From: Sphingopyxis sp. HIX
Lineage (GTDB): Bacteria > Pseudomonadota > Alphaproteobacteria > Sphingomonadales > Sphingomonadaceae
Length of the DNA stretch: 64,000 bases
Assembly (NCBI RefSeq): GCF_001468285.1
Contig: NZ_LNSB01000002.1
Coordinates: 1-64,000, forward strand
Direction: 5' to 3'
Each line of letters begins with the position of its first letter. The first letter of the stretch is position 1. The position numbers and the translations under genes are program-made. Below are positions 25,027 through 33,747 of the stretch, in pieces. The notes below the pieces were generated by a model, which saw only the letters and a program-made list of their open reading frames with translations, had not been told where the DNA came from and ran no database searches.

Positions 25027-26072
25027 AGCCGTCTTTCCGTAAAGCCGGAAACCCGGCTTCACACGCACTTGTAATCCCGGCTCTCCGCAGAGCCGCAATC
25101 CCGATGGTCCTGCTGGCGACAACTGCGCTCGCGGGCTGCGCCACCACGAACCCACCGCCCGAGATCTCCTACGACAACGCGGCTCCCGCCGTGCAGACCG
25201 TCGATCCGCCAGCGCCCGTCACCGTGGTCGAACTGCCGCGGCCGCTGCCGCTACCCGGCCAGTTGCAGCGTGTGCCGGAGACGCGACGCGCGCCCGAGCC
25301 CGCCAACCCAACGGCGCGCGTCAACCAGGCTAATGAGGCGGCCCGCGTCCAGCCGGTGCGCGACGGCTTCATCAACTCCATGCAGGTCTATCCCTGGACG
25401 CAAGGCGCGCTCTATCAGGTATATACCGCTGTCGGTCAGATCACCGACATCGCGCTTCAGCCCGGCGAACAGCTCGTCGGCGCAGGCCCTGTTGCGGCCG
25501 GGGACACGGTGCGCTGGATCATCGGCGACACCGAGAGCGGATCGGGCGCGACGCGCCAGATCCACATCCTCGTGAAGCCCACACGGGCCGACCTGATGAC
25601 GAACCTGGTCATCAACACCAACATGCGCACCTATCACATGGAGTTGCGGTCGACAGAGCGAACCTACATGGCTTCAGTGTCCTGGCAGTATCCGCAGGAT
25701 CAACTCATCGCGCTGCGCCGGCAGAATTCCGACGCGCAGGCCGCTCAACCGGTTGCGAGCGGTGTCGATCTCGCGAACGTCAATTTCCGCTATGCCATCG
25801 AGGGTGACCGCGCTCCTTGGCGCCCACTGCGCGCCTTCGACGACGGTCGCCAGGTCTTCATCGAGTTTCCGCGAGGCATTGGTCAGGGCGAGATGCCGCC
25901 GCTCTTCGTCGTCGGGCCCGAGGGCAACACCTCAGAACTGGTGAACTACCGCGTTCGCGGCCACCACATGATCGTCGATCGACTCTTCGCGGCGGCGGAA
26001 CTGCGGTTCGGTTCCGGTCGCGAGCAGAAGCGCGTCAGGATCGTCCGAACCGACGGGAGGCCCACCTCGTGA
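25023..26072 (+). CDS. trbG: TrbG, VirB9-like outer-membrane complex lipoprotein
   Basis: A 349-residue VirB9/TrbG family protein. The N-terminus carries a lipoprotein signal (TTALAGCAT, lipidated Cys near residue 40), and the middle is Pro-rich. The VirB9 domain includes VYPWTQGALYQVYTAVGQIT near 123 and TNMRTYHMELRSTERTYMA near 202. It would form the outer-membrane core together with TrbI. Start and stop overlap trbF and trbI by four bases each. Confidence 0.94.
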   Translation: MKPSFRKAGNPASHALVIPALRRAAIPMVLLATTALAGCATTNPPPEISYDNAAPAVQTVDPPAPVTVVELPRPLPLPGQLQRVPETRRAPEPANPTARVNQANEAARVQPVRDGFINSMQVYPWTQGALYQVYTAVGQITDIALQPGEQLVGAGPVAAGDTVRWIIGDTESGSGATRQIHILVKPTRADLMTNLVINTNMRTYHMELRSTERTYMASVSWQYPQDQLIALRRQNSDAQAAQPVASGVDLANVNFRYAIEGDRAPWRPLRAFDDGRQVFIEFPRGIGQGEMPPLFVVGPEGNTSELVNYRVRGHHMIVDRLFAAAELRFGSGREQKRVRIVRTDGRPTS

Positions 26073-27289
26073 GCGCGAACTCGCCCCCAAATGAGGAAGT
26101 GCCAGACGATGATGCACAGCCCCTGACCGGCGAGCCGGTCTTGCCAGCGCCGATGCGTCTGCGCGCCGAACCGCCCCGCGTCACTCGACTATCGCGCAAG
26201 GTCCTCGCCGGCCTTGGTCTTGTCGCCAGCGTCGGCCTTGGTGGTGCACTGCTCTACGCGCTCCAGACGCGCGACGCCGGTCGGCCCAACGACGAACTCT
26301 ATTCGACCGAGAATCGCTCGACGGCTGACGGCTTGGCCGGCCTGCCGCGAGATTACAGTGGCGTGCCCCAACTCGGTCCGCCCCTTCCCGGTGACCTCGG
26401 CCGACCGATCCTCAGCACCCAGGATCGCGGACAGCCGGTGCCCGCTCCCGTTATCGCCACGCCCAACCCCGGTATCAGCGCGGAAGAGCAGCGCCGCCTT
26501 CAGGAGATCGAGACCGCGCGGACCAGCCGCCTCTTCTCCGGATCGGACAGCCGGGGCGCTCCCGCTGCAGCGGGAGCTGCCCCAGCACTCCCGCACGCTC
26601 CGGATTTGGCGAGCCTCGGCCTCGCGCCTCCGCCGGCCACACCCTCCGCGCAGGAGCGTCAGAACGCTTTCCTGAACGCAGCGACCGATCGACGGACGGT
26701 GTCGCCCGATCGCGTCGTTGCTCCAGCGTCGCCAAATGTACTTCAGGCCGGCGCAGTTATCGCGGCAGCTCTTATAACCGGCATCCGATCCGACCTCCCG
26801 GGCCAGATCACCGCTCAGGTGACCGAAAACATCTACGACAGCCCGACAGGGCGCATTCTGCTCGTGCCACAAGGCACGCGCATTATCGGCCAGTACGATA
26901 ACAATGTGCAATTCGGTCAAAGCCGCGTCCTGCTAGTCTGGAATCGACTGATCTTCCCAAATGGCCGTTCGATAGTGCTCGAGCGCCAGCCCGGCGCAGA
27001 CGTCGAAGGCTATGCCGGCCTGCAGGATGGCGTCGATTACCACTGGTGGGATCTTGCCAAGGCCGCCGGTCTCTCGACTCTTCTCGGAGTCGGCGCCGAG
27101 CTCGCCGCCGACAATGACGACCGTCTCATCCAGGCGATCCGGAATGGCGGTCAAGACACGATCAACGATGCCGGTCAGCAGATCGTCAGACGGCAGCTCA
27201 ACGTGGCTCCAACATTGACGATCCGGCCGGGATTTCCTGTCCGTGTCGTCGTGACCCGTGATCTCGTTCTCGAACCTTATGGGGGCTGA
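26069..27289 (+). CDS. trbI: TrbI, VirB10-like core complex protein
   Basis: A 406-residue VirB10/TrbI protein: a cytoplasmic N-terminus, one membrane helix near residues 44-66 (KVLAGLGLVASVGLGGALLY), a Pro-rich periplasmic spacer and the C-terminal VirB10 beta-barrel domain from about 225. The domain carries VTENIYDSPTGRILLVPQGT near 252, then RIIGQYDNN. It senses ATP use and bridges both membranes. The GTG at 26069 overlaps the trbG stop (GTGA). Confidence 0.94.
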   Translation: MSANSPPNEEVPDDDAQPLTGEPVLPAPMRLRAEPPRVTRLSRKVLAGLGLVASVGLGGALLYALQTRDAGRPNDELYSTENRSTADGLAGLPRDYSGVPQLGPPLPGDLGRPILSTQDRGQPVPAPVIATPNPGISAEEQRRLQEIETARTSRLFSGSDSRGAPAAAGAAPALPHAPDLASLGLAPPPATPSAQERQNAFLNAATDRRTVSPDRVVAPASPNVLQAGAVIAAALITGIRSDLPGQITAQVTENIYDSPTGRILLVPQGTRIIGQYDNNVQFGQSRVLLVWNRLIFPNGRSIVLERQPGADVEGYAGLQDGVDYHWWDLAKAAGLSTLLGVGAELAADNDDRLIQAIRNGGQDTINDAGQQIVRRQLNVAPTLTIRPGFPVRVVVTRDLVLEPYGG

Positions 27290-27528
27290 TGATGTCGAAG
27301 CTCAAGCTAGGTCCCATCGCCGACGAGAAGCCGATCAAGGTTCAGGTGGAGCTGCCGGCGGCTCTCCACCAAGACCTTTCCGACTACGCGGATTTGTTAG
27401 GGCGCGAACAAGGTATGCCTGCTGTCGAGCCCGCGCGGTTGATCGTACCGATGTTGCAGCGGTTCATCGCAACCGATCGAGGGTTCTCGAAGGCTAGGCG
27501 TACGAAGACCCAGAACGCCTCCGATTAG
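27289..27528 (+). CDS. DUF2274 family protein
   Basis: A 79-residue DUF2274 protein, a small family almost always found directly after trbI; its function is unknown. MSKLKLGPIADEKPIKVQVE at the start and AALHQDLSDYADLLGREQG in the middle are typical, and the central strand-helix-helix pattern resembles a ribbon-helix-helix fold. It overlaps the trbI stop (TGATG) and closes the transfer operon. Its stop overlaps the stop of the convergent LysR gene by four bases. Confidence 0.88.
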   Translation: MMSKLKLGPIADEKPIKVQVELPAALHQDLSDYADLLGREQGMPAVEPARLIVPMLQRFIATDRGFSKARRTKTQNASD

Positions 27529-28427
27529 CTGGCGCTGCTCCGCGTGAAGGCTGGCAGGACATTGAAGCACTTCAGCAGCAGCGGCAGAGCCGGATTGTCG
27601 TTATCGCTCGACGAAATCATAGACGCCGTCGGCGCCCGCGCGGGTGTGAGCGGAACCAATGCAATATCAGGCCGATCCACGACGCTCGTTATCGTCAGCC
27701 CGAAGCCTTGCTCGACCATGGTCAGAAGTGTTTCCCTGCTGACCTGCTGGATAGACAGTTGGATCGCCTCTTCGGCAGCGCCCAGCATCCGCCGGAGAAT
27801 AGCTGCGAGTTCGCGCCCGGCACCATCGGAGCGGACAAGAAAGACTTCGTTGCAAATGTCCTCCCAGGCGAGCCGCGGTCGCGACGCGAGTTGGTGTATG
27901 GGTGATAGGGCAACGAAGAGGTCGGGTTCGCACAACCGTCGAATCTGAAACGGAGGGCCCTTCGTTGCGGCCAGGCTGATCGCCGCGTCTAGCAGCCCGC
28001 GCTCCACGCCGAGGGTGTTCTGCTCTGACGTGCCTTCTTCGAGCTTCACCTCGATCGTCGGGTGTCGCTGTCTAAAGGTCGCCAAGAGGTCGATTATGGG
28101 ACATGCCGGAAACGCCTCGAGCATCCCGAACCTGACTAGTCCAGTCGTAAGTTTACGGACCGATCGCATCTCAGTGGCGGCCTCGCGAAGATACCTCGCC
28201 CCGACCGCAGCTTGCTGCAGAAATCGCTCTCCTTCCGGCGTCAATCCAGCGCCCGATCGCGTGCGCTTGAACAGGGAAACGCCAAGCTGCCGTTCGAGCA
28301 TCTGAACGCGGCGGCTGACCGTTGATTGCGATATTGAAAGGCGATCCGCCGCCCTGCGGAAACTACCCGCTTCGGCGACATGGATAGCATACTTAAGGTA
28401 TCGAAGATCGAGCGTCAGATCAGGCAT
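27525..28427 (-). CDS. LysR-family transcriptional regulator
   Basis: A 300-residue LysR-type regulator. The winged HTH is at about residues 6-65 (YLKYAIHVAEAGSFRRAADR, then LSISQSTVSRRVQMLERQLG), followed by a periplasmic-binding-like effector domain. I chose the ATG at 28427 (MPDLTLDLRY); the ATG at 28436 adds three residues. LysR genes of this kind often follow trbI-DUF2274 on sphingomonad elements, so it may belong to the element backbone. Its 3' end overlaps the DUF2274 stop (convergent). No specific target is visible nearby. Confidence 0.85.
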   Translation of the reverse strand: MPDLTLDLRYLKYAIHVAEAGSFRRAADRLSISQSTVSRRVQMLERQLGVSLFKRTRSGAGLTPEGERFLQQAAVGARYLREAATEMRSVRKLTTGLVRFGMLEAFPACPIIDLLATFRQRHPTIEVKLEEGTSEQNTLGVERGLLDAAISLAATKGPPFQIRRLCEPDLFVALSPIHQLASRPRLAWEDICNEVFLVRSDGAGRELAAILRRMLGAAEEAIQLSIQQVSRETLLTMVEQGFGLTITSVVDRPDIALVPLTPARAPTASMISSSDNDNPALPLLLKCFNVLPAFTRSSAS

Positions 28428-28574
28428 GACGCGCATTCCCGGTTCCCGGCTTCCGTTCACACGAGCAGCGCGCGATGCTCCAAAGCCTTTGCTGGAGGCC
28501 CCGCGTTTCGATCTCAGATGGGGAATCCAAGCCGAGCCCATCAGTGAGCATGACCATCTCCGAATCCGTGATAG

Positions 28575-28595
28575 ATGTATGCGCCGGTCATACAT
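28575..28595. promoter_or_regulatory. Upstream degenerate operator of the first MarR gene
   Basis: ATGTATG-N7-CATACAT is a perfect 7-bp inverted repeat. Its core TATGCGCCGGTCATA (28578-28592) is a variant of the recurring TATGCG-N3-CGCATA palindrome, centred 36 bases upstream of the consensus copy at 28614-28628. The pairing resembles the twin sites before the LysR gene at 40902. Confidence 0.45.
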
Positions 28596-28613
28596 ATTCG
28601 AGCGCTTGATGTC

Positions 28614-28628
28614 TATGCGTGGCGCATA
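28614..28628 (+). promoter_or_regulatory. MarR-type operator TATGCG-N3-CGCATA with overlapping -10
   Basis: TATGCGTGGCGCATA is a perfect palindrome. Its right arm continues into TATATT (28627-28632), a good -10, and TTGATG at 28606-28611 may serve as -35. The MarR ATG follows at 28641, so the transcript would be nearly leaderless. A protein bound here would block RNA polymerase. Confidence 0.65.
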
Positions 28629-28640
28629 TATTCTTCCCGG

Positions 28641-29174
28641 ATGGAGCCCGAGGCCGCCAAATATCATTTTGGTGCACTTGCGCTCGCGGTAGCTGACAGC
28701 ATCGCGAGCGCATCAGCCTCGCTTTCGCCGAGCGGCCCCGCGGCTGCATTGATGGTTTTCCTTAGCTTCGAGCCGGGATTACCTATCAGTGTCCTTGCGA
28801 GCCGGATCCGGCTTTCGCATGCGGGAACAGTCCGATTGATCGATAGGCTCGAATCCGATCACCTGGTGGAAAGGCGGCGACACACGGCGGACAAGAGGGC
28901 GCGCTTTATCCACTTGACCAATGCAGGTGTGAAAATGACCGGCGCTCTGCTCAGAGCGCGCGAACAAGTGATTGCAGCGTGTGTCTCGCCGCTGTCGCCG
29001 GCTGACCTGAACAAACTAGGCCGATTGTCCGAGCGGCTCCTTATCGCAAACGGTTACGAGAAATCTGGTGTCGAGACTATGTGGCCCGTGGTTGGCTACC
29101 GGGGACAGACACCGGCTGAAAATGCATCTCAGCCCGCCCGCCAGCTGCGCCGGCGCCCTTCGCACAAGGGCTGA
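28641..29174 (+). CDS. MarR-family regulator (first of three)
   Basis: A 177-residue winged-helix regulator. The MarR core is PISVLASRIRLSHAGTVRLI near residue 50 (recognition helix), then HLVERRRHTADKRARFIHLT near 75 (wing). The start at 28641 (MEPEAAKYHFGALAL) aligns with the starts of the two other MarR genes in this region (34795 and 37486). Unlike those it lacks the C-terminal Cys cluster. It has a consensus operator overlapping its -10, so autorepression is likely. The downstream YeeE-type gene starts 18 bases later and is probably in the same unit. Confidence 0.82.
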   Translation: MEPEAAKYHFGALALAVADSIASASASLSPSGPAAALMVFLSFEPGLPISVLASRIRLSHAGTVRLIDRLESDHLVERRRHTADKRARFIHLTNAGVKMTGALLRAREQVIAACVSPLSPADLNKLGRLSERLLIANGYEKSGVETMWPVVGYRGQTPAENASQPARQLRRRPSHKG

Positions 29175-29192
29175 CGAGAAACCGAGGCAGGC

Positions 29193-29875
29193 TTGATATC
29201 TTTGGCATCGATCGCGTTCGACTTTCTCATATGCATACTGGCCTTCTGGTTCGGGTATTCTGCGAACCGAGGCGGCACGTGCTTGGTCGTAGCGGCTCAT
29301 GAGTTGCAGCAACGGCGCCGACCAAGAATGTTCGTCGGATTTGTTGCGGCGTCTGCGGCTGCTGGCCTTATTGCGATACCGCTCGCCTGGGCGGGGACGC
29401 TGAACGCGACCCTCCCACTCTCGACGAGCGTCAACGGCCTCCTCATCATCGGCGCCATCGCCTTCGGCCTCGGCGCGCTCATAAATGACACCTGCCTGCT
29501 AGGTTCACTGGCACGGTTAGGGGATGGAGAGATGCGGTTGCTTGCCCTTCCTGCCGGACTGGCAATCGGCATCTTGGCCGCTGATTTCGGCCGGTTTGGC
29601 GCCGTCGCGACATGGCCAAGTTCCATCGCTAGGCCGAGTGTCCCTGGGGCCGCGACGCTTCTTGCCTTAGCCGTCGTGCTCGCGCTGGCGGTGATCTTCG
29701 TATCGCGGAAGACCCCACCGCGAAGAAGGCAGAGCTGGGCATTTGGCGCTTCAATGATCGGCCTCGGTATCACTGGTGGGCTTCTCTACGCGCTTTCGCC
29801 AGCATGGACATTCGCTGACCTTATCCAACGCGGCCTTCCTCTTCGAATGTCGCCAACAGGCGAGGTCGCACTGGT
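29193..29875 (+). pseudogene. YeeE/YedE-type sulfur transporter, 5' part, broken by IS66
   Basis: The first about 228 codons of a YeeE/YedE-family membrane protein, a group that imports thiosulfate or other sulfur compounds. It shows about six hydrophobic segments and two Cys-containing signature loops (NRGGTCLVVAAHEL near residue 26, INDTCLLGSLARLGDGE near 97). The frame is cut at the IS66 insertion: the last codons read into the element and stop at 29877-29879. Joining base 29875 to 32994, which removes the element and one 8-base repeat, restores one continuous frame with the 3' part at 32986-33288. Confidence 0.85.
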
Positions 29876-29950
29876 GTAAGCGCCGACGGAAGGCGGCCTT
29901 GTTGCCGGCACCGGAATAGGAAAGCTCGCGGCCTTTGAGGAGGCGTGAGC

Positions 29951-30343
29951 ATGGACATCGAGCAGTCAAACGAGCCTCGTATGAGCGGTCGCGGTGATGG
30001 CGGAGCGCTTGTACGGGTGAAGCGGCGTCGGAACTGGAGCGACGAGGAGAAGCTGGCGATCCTGAAGGAGACGACGGCGCCGGGGGCGATCGTATCGGCC
30101 GTGGCTCGGCGGCACAGCGTTGGAACAGGCCAGCTTTATACCTGGCGCAAGCAGCTGCTTCGCGGAGCGATGGCGGGCTTCGTGCCTGTCGAATTGGCAT
30201 CGTCTTCGCCGTCGGCCAAAGCTCGGGAGCCAGGGCGGATTGAGGTTCGAGGGCGGTGCGGCCTGACGGTGTTGGTTGATGGCGAGGTCGATCGGGCCGC
30301 CCTGAAACAGGTGCTCGATGTCCTGCGGGAGCTGGATCAATGA
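29951..30343 (+). CDS. tnpA: IS66 TnpA accessory protein
   Basis: A 130-residue first protein of the IS66 element. It has a helix-turn-helix of the transposase-8/TnpA kind (RRNWSDEEKLAILKETTAPG, then SAVARRHSVGTGQLYTWRKQ, about residues 27-65) and a variable C-terminus. Together with TnpB it is needed for IS66 transposition, but its precise function is unclear. The ATG at 29951 follows GAGGAGG; the GTG at 29945 overlaps that site. Its stop overlaps the tnpB start by four bases. Confidence 0.9.
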   Translation: MDIEQSNEPRMSGRGDGGALVRVKRRRNWSDEEKLAILKETTAPGAIVSAVARRHSVGTGQLYTWRKQLLRGAMAGFVPVELASSSPSAKAREPGRIEVRGRCGLTVLVDGEVDRAALKQVLDVLRELDQ

Positions 30344-30696
30344 GCCTGGCGTTCCCGCCTTCGACGAAAATCTATCTGTCGCTGGCGCCGTGCGACATGC
30401 GCAAGGGGTTTGATGGGCTGTCGGCGCAGGTGCGCAATATTCTTCAGCTTGATCCCTTCTCGGGGGCGGTTTTCTTGTTCCGCGGGAAAAGGGGCGACAG
30501 GTTGAAGGCCTTGGTCTGGGACGGGTCCGGGCTATGCGTGTATGCGAAGCGTCTCGAGCGCGGAAAGTTCGTGTGGCCTCGTGCTCATGAGGGCGCGCTA
30601 CGCCTGTCGGCAGCCCAGCTTGCGATGCTCGTCGAAGGGCTGAACTGGAAGCAGGCGATCGTCCACGACGAGGTGATCACGCCGAGGCTCGCATAG
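30340..30696 (+). CDS. tnpB: IS66 TnpB accessory protein
   Basis: A 118-residue protein of the IS66 Orf2 (TnpB) family. The diagnostic stretches are TKIYLSLAPCDMRKGFDGLS near residue 8, VFLFRGKRGDRLKALVWDG near 44 and FVWPRAHEGALRLS near 73. It is required with TnpA and TnpC for full IS66 activity. The ATG overlaps the tnpA stop (ATGA), so it is coupled. It is not related to the RNA-guided nuclease that shares the name TnpB. Confidence 0.94.
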   Translation: MSLAFPPSTKIYLSLAPCDMRKGFDGLSAQVRNILQLDPFSGAVFLFRGKRGDRLKALVWDGSGLCVYAKRLERGKFVWPRAHEGALRLSAAQLAMLVEGLNWKQAIVHDEVITPRLA

Positions 30697-30763
30697 CCAC
30701 AAAGATCAGGAAAACCGCCATTTTATGTAGGATTTACCGTGGGCTTCGGCTATTATCGGCGGC

Positions 30764-32359
30764 ATGCGGTTCGCCCTTGATCGCCTTCCCACAGACCCGG
30801 TTCTCCTGCAGAAAATGCTGCTGGAGATGGCCGATGTCATGGAGCAGGAACGGGCCGAACTGACGGCGGCGCAAGCCACCGTCAAAGCCCAGACCTTGCG
30901 GATCGAAAAGCTCGAGCATCGCGTCGCGCGGCTGCTGCGCGTCCAGTTCGGCCGCAGCTCCGAGAAAATGGATATCGCCCAGCTGCGGCTGATGTTCGAG
31001 GAGGTCGATGCACCAGAACCCGCCAACGATGAGGTGGCGGCGCCGCTTGTGGTGAAATCGGCCCGCAAATCCGGCGGCCGTGTTCCGCTTCCTTCGCACT
31101 TCCCGCGTCATACAGTCGATCATCAGCCCCGCCCGTGCAGTACCGGTTGTAACGGGCCGTCAGTACAGATCGACGAGGCTGTCACTGAGGTCCTCGACTA
31201 TGTCCCTGCGCGCTTCCGGGTCATCCGTCACGTGCGGCCAAGACTGGTGTGCCGGTCCTGCGAACAGATCCGCCAGGCGCCCGCTGTCGATCTGCCGCTG
31301 CCCAAGGTGATGGCGAGCAGCGCCTTGCTGGCCCACCTCGTCGTGAGCCGCTTTGTCGATCATCAGCCCTGGCACCGGCAGTCAGTGATCTTTCGCCGCG
31401 TGGGACTCCACATCGATCGGGACGTGATGAGCCGCTGGGCACGGAAACTGGCATGGCTGCTGGCGCCGCTGGGCGAGCGGCTGTTCGCCTATATCCGGGA
31501 AGCCGCCAAGATTCATGGTGACGACACGCCGGTCACCTTGCTGGGCAATGGCGACGGCAGCCGGACCGGGCACTTCTGGGTATATCTGCGTGATGACCGC
31601 TCCAGCGGCGACATGAGCCCGCCTGCCGTGGTCTTCCGCTTCAGCGCCGATCGTGGCGGAGCGCATCCGGCAGAACATCTCGCCGACTATCGGGGGTATC
31701 TACAGGCAGACGGCTTTGCCGGGTACAACGCACTTTACCGTGACCCCAAGACCAAGGCGCTCAGGGATATCGTCGAAGTGGGATGCTGGAGCCACGCGCG
31801 CCGGAAGTTTACCGACATCCTGGATAAGAGCCCGTCACCGATCGCGGCGGAGGCGGTCGTGCGGATCGCCGAACTCTTCGCCATCGAGCGCGATATCAAG
31901 GGTGCGCCACCTGATGAGCGAAGACGCATCCGCCAGATCAAGGCGGTGCCGAAGCTCGAGGCTTTGCGCGTCTGGCTTGAAACCCAGAACCGTGGCCTGT
32001 CTTCCGACAGCAATCTGGCGCGTGCCTGTCGCTATCCGCTCAACCGCTGGCAGGCCATGATCCGTTACTGCGATGACGGTCGGCTCGAGATCAGCAACAA
32101 TCTGGTGGAGAACGCCCTGCGCGGTGTCGCGCTCGGGCGCCGGAACTGGATGTTCGTCGGCTCCATGAAGGGGGGAGAAGCGGCGGCGCTCTTCTACGCC
32201 CTGGCGGGCACATGCCGGCTCAACGGCGTCGAGCCCGAGGCATGGTTCACTGACGTCATCGAGCGCATCGGTGATCACCCGATCAATCGGATCGATGACT
32301 TCTTGCCGTGGAACTGGCAGGCATCAAGGCTGACCAACGATCTGGAGAAGGCTGCGTGA
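30764..32359 (+). CDS. tnpC: IS66 TnpC transposase
   Basis: A 531-residue DDE transposase of IS66. An N-terminal leucine-zipper-like region ([20 protein letters not shown] near 23) leads to [13 protein letters not shown] near 59. A zinc-finger-like Cys cluster follows ([11 protein letters not shown] near 125 and [11 protein letters not shown] near 162). The DDE catalytic region includes [13 protein letters not shown] near 248, [14 protein letters not shown] near 310 and the C-terminal Glu region [20 protein letters not shown] near 443. Length and motifs are complete, so it is probably functional. The passenger gene overlaps its stop. Confidence 0.95.
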   Translation: MRFALDRLPTDPVLLQKMLLEMADVMEQERAELTAAQATVKAQTLRIEKLEHRVARLLRVQFGRSSEKMDIAQLRLMFEEVDAPEPANDEVAAPLVVKSARKSGGRVPLPSHFPRHTVDHQPRPCSTGCNGPSVQIDEAVTEVLDYVPARFRVIRHVRPRLVCRSCEQIRQAPAVDLPLPKVMASSALLAHLVVSRFVDHQPWHRQSVIFRRVGLHIDRDVMSRWARKLAWLLAPLGERLFAYIREAAKIHGDDTPVTLLGNGDGSRTGHFWVYLRDDRSSGDMSPPAVVFRFSADRGGAHPAEHLADYRGYLQADGFAGYNALYRDPKTKALRDIVEVGCWSHARRKFTDILDKSPSPIAAEAVVRIAELFAIERDIKGAPPDERRRIRQIKAVPKLEALRVWLETQNRGLSSDSNLARACRYPLNRWQAMIRYCDDGRLEISNNLVENALRGVALGRRNWMFVGSMKGGEAAALFYALAGTCRLNGVEPEAWFTDVIERIGDHPINRIDDFLPWNWQASRLTNDLEKAA

Positions 32360-32949
32360 GCAACGGCACTGTCGTGCGGATGAAGATTACGCTGGACGAT
32401 GTCCCGCCCATCGTCAGCCGAACGCTGGAGGTGCCGCTCAATATCCGGCTCGATCGTCTGCACACCGTCTTCCAGACTGCCTTCTCCTGGACGGACTCTC
32501 ACCTGTGGGAAATGAGCTTCGGGCAAACCGGCTTCGGCATCCCTGATCCTGAATATGGCTTCGACGGACCGCTCGATGCCCGTAAGGCCACTCTCGCTCA
32601 GGTTCTGGCGGACACCAGGCGAAAGACCTTCCGATATCTCTACGACTTTGGCGACGCCTGGGAGCATAGCGTCAAGATCGAGCGCGTCAGCGCGGCCAGC
32701 CCGCACCTGACATATCCGCTCATTCTCAATGCAGTAGGCATGCGGCCGCCAGAGGACTGTGGCGGCCCATGGGGTTACGCCGAAAAACTCGAAGCGTTCG
32801 GCGACCCCCAGCATGAATATCATGAAGAAGCGCTCGATACCCTCGGCGACGACCATGATCCCAACGCCCAGCCCGATATCCCACTGATCGAGGCAAGGCT
32901 GGAAGCGCTCGCGAAAAAATGGGCGCCGCGGACACGCCGCAAAGCCTGA
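32356..32949 (+). CDS. pRiA4b ORF-3-like passenger protein of the IS66 element
   Basis: A 197-residue protein of the plasmid pRiA4b ORF-3 family (IS1096-TnpR-like fold), which is widespread and of unknown function. Conserved parts are [20 protein letters not shown] at the start, [16 protein letters not shown] near 95 and [19 protein letters not shown] near 130. It starts at a GTG that overlaps the tnpC stop (GTGA) and lies inside the terminal repeats, so it travels with the element as a passenger. Its role in transposition, if any, is unknown. Confidence 0.85.
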   Translation: MSNGTVVRMKITLDDVPPIVSRTLEVPLNIRLDRLHTVFQTAFSWTDSHLWEMSFGQTGFGIPDPEYGFDGPLDARKATLAQVLADTRRKTFRYLYDFGDAWEHSVKIERVSAASPHLTYPLILNAVGMRPPEDCGGPWGYAEKLEAFGDPQHEYHEEALDTLGDDHDPNAQPDIPLIEARLEALAKKWAPRTRRKA

Positions 32950-32985
32950 CAGGCCGCGTCAACGCCACCTTCCGTCGGCGCTTAC

Positions 32986-33288
32986 GCACTGGTTGCGGTC
33001 ATTGCCTCAGTTGCGGGAGCCATCACGGCATCCGTGCGCCAGGGTCGCTTGCGTCTCCAGCGGCCGACGGCCGCCGGCATCCTGCGGTCGATCGCCGGCG
33101 GCGCGTTGATGGGAATAGGCATCGGCCTGATACCCGGTGGCAACGACGCTTTAATCCTTGCCGCAATGCCTACGCTTTCTCCGGGCGGCATAGTCGCCTA
33201 CCTTGTGATGACGACCACGATCGTTTTCGGATTCGAAGCGCGTGACAGACTGGCCAGGAACGGCGCGTCAGGCCAGGGGAAAAAGTAG
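32986..33288 (+). pseudogene. YeeE/YedE-type sulfur transporter, 3' part after IS66
   Basis: The C-terminal piece of the transporter interrupted at 29875. After the second copy of GCACTGGT the frame reads ALVAVIASVAGAITASVRQG, then a typical third signature GGALMGIGIGLIPGGNDALI and two membrane segments, and ends at 33288. A GTG at 33034 could start an 84-residue product, but it would lack most of the transporter. Its 3' end overlaps the convergent DUF6314 gene by 21 bases. Confidence 0.8.
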
Positions 33289-33747
33289 ACGGTCCGGCGT
33301 CGTTGGTGACACCTTTGAGTACCGGCTCCGCAGGTCGTACGCCTTTCGTGGACCAATGACCCCTATAACTGTCTCGAAAGATCCTGCGTCGAGAATTCGG
33401 TAAAAAGCGTGATAGGCGTCGTCACCGCAGAAGTGGGTGTCTGTTGCCTCGTACCCCCAATTCTTGCGCGAGAATGCAAGGTTGAGAAACAGCTTCCCGG
33501 TGTTCGGTCCGTCTGCGAACTGAACGTCTACTCGGTGGCCGACCGCGCAGTACCGATATTGCCGAGACGCTGAGAGTTCGCGGCCATCCCGAAGCCGAAG
33601 TATCCCGCTTTCTCGATAGGTGAGCGCGGATTCACCTGTCGAAGCGAAATCCGCGTCGCCAATCAGTTGTTCGCCCGTCGGATCGACGTTGCGACGAAGC
33701 GCCCACTCTCCACGGAGCGTGTCCAAGACCATCGTGCCTATGTTCAC
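33268..33747 (-). CDS. DUF6314 family protein
   Basis: A 159-residue soluble protein of the DUF6314 family. It shows the beta-strand-rich pattern TGESALTYRESGILRLRDG near residue 37, ASRQYRYCAVGHRVDVQFAD near 60 and HFCGDDAYHAFYRI near 104, which suggests a small calycin-like barrel. The function is unknown. Its ATG overlaps the stop of the upstream YkgB-like gene (ATGA). It is the last gene of a MarR, YkgB-like, DUF6314 operon on the reverse strand. Confidence 0.75.
   Translation of the reverse strand: MNIGTMVLDTLRGEWALRRNVDPTGEQLIGDADFASTGESALTYRESGILRLRDGRELSASRQYRYCAVGHRVDVQFADGPNTGKLFLNLAFSRKNWGYEATDTHFCGDDAYHAFYRILDAGSFETVIGVIGPRKAYDLRSRYSKVSPTTPDRLLFPLA

Larger units (their letters stand above)
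29876..32985 (+). mobile_element. IS66-family insertion sequence with intact 8-bp target duplication
   Basis: A 3110-bp element. Terminal inverted repeats begin GTAAGCGCCGACGGAAGG at 29876 and at the complement of 32985 (20 of 21 end bases match). It is flanked by the direct repeat GCACTGGT at 29868-29875 and 32986-32993, the 8-bp duplication typical of IS66. It encodes TnpA, TnpB and TnpC plus a passenger gene. All frames are open, so it may still be active. The intact duplication suggests a recent insertion. Confidence 0.96.
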
